A stretch of 17,906 nucleotides of DNA. It comes from Streptosporangium amethystogenes (lineage in GTDB: Bacteria; Actinomycetota; Actinomycetes; Streptosporangiales; Streptosporangiaceae). The stretch is taken from the NCBI RefSeq assembly GCF_000721075.1, contig NZ_JOEQ01000063.1:1-17906 (forward strand), in the 5' to 3' direction. The position numbers were made by a program, and so were the translations under genes. Positions 14,765-17,906 of the stretch are shown here, piece by piece (the stretch's first letter is position 1; each line of letters starts with the position of its first letter). The notes under the pieces are model-generated. The model saw only the letters and a list, made by a program, of their open reading frames with translations. It made no database searches and was not told the origin of the DNA.

Positions 14765-15828
14765 CGGGCGGTTCCGCCGGCGGGATGCGCTGCGGCCAGG
14801 TCCGTGATGAGCCGGTCCAGGCCGGCCACCTGGTGTGAGACCCGCATTGGCTGCAGGTATCGCAGGCAGGTGTCGATCAGCTCGGCATGTTCGGGCGAGC
14901 CCGCGATGCCACGCAGCCACTCGATGCGTTCGATGACCTCATGCCGGTCGGCGACGTGCAGCACCGGGGGCGTGACCTGGTCGGTGCAGGCGATGGTCGT
15001 GGGGGTGAGCGGTAGGCAGCCCGCGGTCACTGCCTCGCCCATGCGCTGGGTGATGGCGCCGACCGCGGCGTACCGGTCGGGCAGCAGCAGCACGGTGCTG
15101 AGCGCCGCGCGGTAGATGCCGGCCACGCCGGGGAACGGGCAACGGCCGGTGAAGTTCACCTGTGGCCATGCCTCGGTGCGCGGCCATTTCCCGGCGACCC
15201 GGTGAGGGAAACGAGCGGCGGCAGGGGCGAAGAAGTTCTCGAACGCCTCGTCGCGGTCGTACTGGTTGCCGACATAGACCAATGCCAGAGGTCGGGTGGC
15301 GGCGGCAAGCTTGACGGGGTCGGCTCCATCGACCAGCGCGTCGGGGACCATGTTGAACAACACCGCCGCACCTGTGGCGGGACGGCGAGCGGTGTCGCAG
15401 ACGACCACGTTTGGCATGCGCCGAAAGGGATCGTCGAGAGCCATCTGCCGATCGGTGTCCCACAGCACCGTCGCGGTAGTCCGGGTGTGGGTGTAGTGGT
15501 CCAGCAGCGCCTGCTGGCGGTGCAGATCGCAGGTGTGCCCGGTGGTGCCGCAGGGGGTGGTGTTGCGGCCCGGTAGCGGCCAGCGCCACTCGCACAGGAG
15601 CACGTCGATGTCCGGGAACCCCGAGTCCCACCGGTAGGGCAACGCGTGGCCCGCCTCGTGCAGATCGCGATTGGACTGCAGAAGCACAAGCTCGTGGCCG
15701 CGGCTGATCAGCTCGTCGATGATCGGGCGGCGCCAGAACCGGCCACCATCAGGGGTGTCGAGGATGCCGGAGCCGAGGAAGCCCCAGAAACTGAAACCGA
15801 TCTTCAATGCCTTGGTGTCACTGGTCAT
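14761..15828 (-). CDS. GT-B-type glycosyltransferase-like protein
   Basis: The protein (355 aa) looks like a two-Rossmann GT-B glycosyltransferase. The N-terminal half has KIGFSFWGFLGSG, then GRFWRRPIIDELISRGHELVLL, typical of the acceptor domain's first strand-helix unit. The C-terminal half has ALVYVGNQYDRDEAF (about 209), NFTGRCPFPG, IYRAALSTVLLLPDRYAAVG and QRMGEAVTAGCLPLTP. The last of these resembles the conserved E-x7-E/AxACG region of GT4-like and CgeB-like (Glyco_trans_1_2) proteins. The frame begins at 15870, but ATG 15828 is preceded by GGAGA 7 nt upstream and is followed by the plausible N-terminus MTSDTK. The start overlaps the small upstream gene by 11 nt and the stop overlaps the thymidylate-synthase homologue by 4 nt. 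Donor and acceptor are unknown. A hydroxymethylated base or a free cytosine is an attractive acceptor given the next gene. Confidence 0.65.
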   Translation of the reverse strand: MTSDTKALKIGFSFWGFLGSGILDTPDGGRFWRRPIIDELISRGHELVLLQSNRDLHEAGHALPYRWDSGFPDIDVLLCEWRWPLPGRNTTPCGTTGHTCDLHRQQALLDHYTHTRTTATVLWDTDRQMALDDPFRRMPNVVVCDTARRPATGAAVLFNMVPDALVDGADPVKLAAATRPLALVYVGNQYDRDEAFENFFAPAAARFPHRVAGKWPRTEAWPQVNFTGRCPFPGVAGIYRAALSTVLLLPDRYAAVGAITQRMGEAVTAGCLPLTPTTIACTDQVTPPVLHVADRHEVIERIEWLRGIAGSPEHAELIDTCLRYLQPMRVSHQVAGLDRLITDLAAAHPAGGTAR

Positions 15829-16063
15829 CGCTGGTCTCCAGCAGTGCACGGAGCCCCTCAGGGGCGGCATGACGGAGAGGGGGTTCCTCTCCTGCGGCGT
15901 TCATGGGCTGAGCGCACCAATCGCCGTGGCCACCCGCCTGCGTGAAATCCCGCCAGATGAGCCAGCCGGGAAAGTCGGCCTGCAGGATTTCAGCCGCGCT
16001 GGGCCCGAATACCAAGGTGGTGCGCTCGTCGTCCACGAGCTTCAAGTTACGGAGAGAGAGCAA
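15818..16063 (-). CDS. Small hypothetical protein (about 81 aa), first gene of the operon
   Basis: The frame overlaps the glycosyltransferase start by 11 nt, which supports it as a real, coupled gene. The protein contains EILQADFPGWLIWRDF followed by GGHGDWCAQP. This 'PGWxIW...W.A' pattern is common in very small actinobacterial proteins encoded next to XRE regulators. No function is known to me. The start is unsure: TTG at 16063, an internal TTG, or GTG at 16036; none has a good ribosome site. Codon use becomes clearly coding from about 16036 onward. A stop in frame lies shortly upstream of 16063, so the gene cannot be much longer. It has no signal peptide or membrane segment. Confidence 0.6.
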   Translation of the reverse strand: MLSLRNLKLVDDERTTLVFGPSAAEILQADFPGWLIWRDFTQAGGHGDWCAQPMNAAGEEPPLRHAAPEGLRALLETSDDQ

Positions 16064-16073
16064 TCGTGTACAG

Positions 16074-16107
16074 CCATGTAGCGCCGTCGTTTGACGGCTC
16101 TACATGG
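16074..16107 (-). terminator. Long hairpin between regulator and biosynthetic operon (terminator or attenuator)
   Basis: Arms 16074-16088 and 16093-16107 pair in 14 of 15 positions around a GTTT loop (plus-strand arm CCATGTAGCGCCGTC). The hairpin starts 24 nt after the regulator stop and ends about 10 nt before the TTG of the small operon gene. There is no T-run. It may end the regulator transcript, attenuate read-through into the operon, or serve as a DNA operator. The inverted repeat is seen directly; its role is inference. Confidence 0.55.
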
Positions 16108-16131
16108 GAAAGGGATACGGAACGTAGTACC

Positions 16132-17367
16132 TCAGTCGGTGAGGTTGTAGAACGCGACGAGGGCTTTTTGGTTGGGGTTCAGTTTCCGCCTGACGATCGA
16201 GACGATCTCCCGAGTCGCGTCCTGCCCGAGCTGCTGGTAGCGCAGCCACTCCGGTGCCTCGATCCGCAACTTGGTCATGATCTCGGTCGCGCGAGCCACA
16301 TCGCCGGTCCGGGCGTTCGCGCGAGCAGCGTCCAACAGCGCCCGGTTCCAGGTGCTGTTGTCGGTCCGGCCGACTCCCCGCGGTAGGACCTCGTACAAGG
16401 CGACGGCTCTAGCCGGGTCGCCCGCGATCATCGCGTTTTCCGTCTTGATGAGGGCGGCGGTCAGAGGTCCGAAGGACCGGCCGGCGCTGCGCTTGTATTC
16501 ACGCCCCATGCGGGTACCGGCCAGGCCGGCGAGGCTAGCGTACTCCTCGGCTTCCACTGGCTGGTTGTTACGGGCCGCTGCCGCTGAAGCCCGCGCCAGA
16601 AGCCACCCCCAGGCCTCCAGTTGAGTGTGCGTGGCCGAGGACATGCGCGGCTCGATAGTCTCGGCCGCGTGCAGACACAGGTCCATCACCTCGCGGAAGC
16701 GGCCTTGACGCATCATCGCCCATGCCTGGACGCTCACGGCAGCTCCCGCGAGTTGCATGTCACCGATGGCGAGGGCGTCGCGCTGGGAGCCCTGGATCGC
16801 GATCAGGGCCAGGTCGTGAGCGCGCACCTGGATGAGGTAGCGGGCCGCGAGGTTGAGCCCGTCAGCGCGTAGCCGAAGCGCCTCCTGCTGCTCGGGGTCT
16901 CCTTCCAGGTGGGTGACGTGGTATTGGGAAGAAAGGATGAGCGGTGGCAGCAGCGCTGCGAGGTCGTCGTAGCGGTTGCTGTGGTAGATCGCGCCGAGCG
17001 AGGACACAGCTTTTTCGAGCCGCGGCAGGGAGATTTCCTCGGCGTCAGCGGTACCGTACATCGGCTGACCGGCCAGGTTCATCGCCGGAGCGACAGCCGC
17101 GCGCAGGGGTGCCAGAACCATCTCGTTGGGCCCGTTGAGCACCGGATCGGGAGGGCCCGGGGATACGAACGTCATGGTGACCACACCCAGGGCCGTCGCG
17201 ATGGTGTGGTAGGTCTCCATGCGCGCGGTGCCGCCTTGCTCAACTTTTTTGATCACTGCGGTGCTGAGACCACTGGCCGCGGCGAGTTCTTCCTGTGTCC
17301 AGCCGCGGCGTCCCCGCAAGGTACGGATTCTGTCACCTGGCTGGGCATGCGGGATAGTGTCGGGCAT
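16132..17367 (-). CDS. XRE-family transcriptional regulator with C-terminal TPR-like domain
   Basis: The protein (411 aa) begins with an XRE helix-turn-helix at residues about 10-65 (IRTLRGRRGWTQEELAAASG, then STAVIKKVEQGG). The remainder is helical with TPR-like units. Examples are LAALLPPLILSSQYHV (about 139), AVSVQAWAMMRQGRFREVMDL (roughly 205-225) and LDAARANARTGDVARATEIM (roughly 345-365). The start ATG 17367 has a strong AGGAGG 9 nt upstream. Regulators of this plan control local or developmental genes in actinomycetes and often sit beside specialised metabolite genes. It is encoded directly upstream of the nucleotide-type operon on the same strand, 68 nt from the first gene with a hairpin in between, so it is the likely local regulator. 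Its possible operator is the palindrome at 17496-17507. No ligand can be inferred. Confidence 0.9.
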   Translation of the reverse strand: MPDTIPHAQPGDRIRTLRGRRGWTQEELAAASGLSTAVIKKVEQGGTARMETYHTIATALGVVTMTFVSPGPPDPVLNGPNEMVLAPLRAAVAPAMNLAGQPMYGTADAEEISLPRLEKAVSSLGAIYHSNRYDDLAALLPPLILSSQYHVTHLEGDPEQQEALRLRADGLNLAARYLIQVRAHDLALIAIQGSQRDALAIGDMQLAGAAVSVQAWAMMRQGRFREVMDLCLHAAETIEPRMSSATHTQLEAWGWLLARASAAAARNNQPVEAEEYASLAGLAGTRMGREYKRSAGRSFGPLTAALIKTENAMIAGDPARAVALYEVLPRGVGRTDNSTWNRALLDAARANARTGDVARATEIMTKLRIEAPEWLRYQQLGQDATREIVSIVRRKLNPNQKALVAFYNLTD

Positions 17368-17422
17368 AACCCTGCACCTCCTGTTCCTGGGACTTCGACA
17401 CCCTCAGGCTAGATGCGCAGGG

Positions 17423-17449
17423 ATTATTTTTGCCCAGGATTGGTCGCAA
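17423..17449 (-). promoter_or_regulatory. Possible promoter of the XRE regulator
   Basis: On the minus strand, TTGCGA (17444-17449) and AATAAT (17423-17428) resemble -35 and -10 boxes, with 15 nt between them. They lie 56-82 nt upstream of the regulator ATG. The spacing is short of the ideal 17 nt and the -35 match is partial, so this is a weak call. Confidence 0.3.
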
Positions 17450-17906
17450 GATTTGCCGGAAATGACAGCTTGCAGCGGAAGTCCTGTTTAGAGCCACCGA
17501 ATTCGGTCTAATTGAATTTCATAAAATGGCGGCCATAAGTGGGACAAAGGCCTGCTACGCGGGCGCGGAGCCGCCGCCGGGTTCGATCCTGGCTTACGGG
17601 CCAGGGGTCCGGCGTTCTTGAGTTCTGATGCGGTATGGCGCGATTGAAGGTTTCGGCAGGTGGGATGCGAAAGAGTGCGACTTCTGATGATCTTTTTCGA
17701 GTGTTGTATCCGGCGCTAGTCGCCCAGCGCTGGAGCGGGGTGTTCGGCTGAGGTTCGTCGTTTCATGGGTGGGGTTGTTCGGTCTACTCGTGGAGCCGGG
17801 CCGGTAGGGGGCTGCGGCCGTTCTTGGCGAGTGGTGGCCGGCCGATATGAGGTCGCTGTGCCGGTGAAGCCGCAGGGGTGGCTGGGGTGGTCGTTTGGTG
17901 GTCGTT
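17450..17906. other. Region without recognised gene; holds a 12-bp palindrome and a tRNA T-arm-like stretch
   Basis: I see no frame with convincing codon bias or start here. Notable elements are the perfect palindrome ACCGAATTCGGT at 17496-17507 in an AT-richer patch, a T-arm-like segment with GTTCGATC at 17581-17588, and a direct repeat GGTGGTCGTT at 17886-17895 and 17897-17906 at the window edge. A gene starting beyond the window could extend into the last 200 bases, but nothing supports one. Confidence 0.4.

Noticed and set aside
17530..17610. Complete tRNA gene
   Set aside because: Only a T-arm-like segment is found; acceptor, D and anticodon stems do not pair.
17886..17906. Start of a tandem repeat array
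   Set aside because: Only two copies of a 10-bp unit are visible at the window edge, in G/T-rich sequence where chance repeats are common.
1..17906. CRISPR array or insertion sequence
   Set aside because: No regularly spaced repeats, no transposase motifs and no paired terminal inverted repeats were seen.

Overview
The window comes from a GC-rich actinomycete. Nearly every third codon position is G or C, GTG and TTG starts are common, genes overlap by 4 nt, and there are two XRE/TPR regulators of a type expanded in Streptomyces and Streptosporangiales. The exact genus cannot be read from the sequence. All confident genes except the first lie on the minus strand.

Layout. (1) 2-1015, plus strand: the 3' part of an XRE/TPR-type regulator whose HTH lies outside the window. 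A strong hairpin at 1147-1179 separates it from the convergent locus. (2) 8666-1267, minus strand: a two-gene DNA modification and defence operon. It holds an Eco57I-class N6-adenine methyltransferase (1347 aa) overlapping a fusion of a phospholipase-D-type nuclease and an SNF2 helicase (about 1120 aa). (3) 8667-10089: an AT-rich control region with two related palindromes, then about 1.1 kb of broken coding remnants with one or two possible small genes. (4) 16063-10090, minus strand: a very compact operon. In order it encodes a small hypothetical protein, a GT-B glycosyltransferase-like protein, a thymidylate-synthase-family enzyme, a nucleoside diphosphate kinase, a radical SAM enzyme, a DEDDh 3'-5' exonuclease, a P-loop kinase-like protein and an aldo/keto reductase. 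(5) 17367-16132, minus strand: an XRE/TPR regulator just upstream of that operon. (6) 17368-17906: non-coding or unrecognised sequence with a 12-bp palindrome.

The most interesting part is region 4. The thymidylate-synthase homologue keeps the catalytic Cys and Glu. At the position that reads the pyrimidine it has Asp instead of Asn, which is the signature of dCMP and CMP hydroxymethylases. Together with a dedicated NDK, a kinase-like protein, a glycosyltransferase, a radical SAM enzyme and an exonuclease, this suggests a pathway that makes a modified, possibly glycosylated, cytosine nucleotide or nucleoside. That could be a nucleoside natural product (compare mildiomycin and blasticidin), a modified DNA or RNA precursor (compare T4 hydroxymethyl-dCTP metabolism), or an antiviral nucleotide. 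The combination is my inference; the individual family calls rest on visible motifs. Its position next to a defence operon across a gene graveyard suggests an accessory island.
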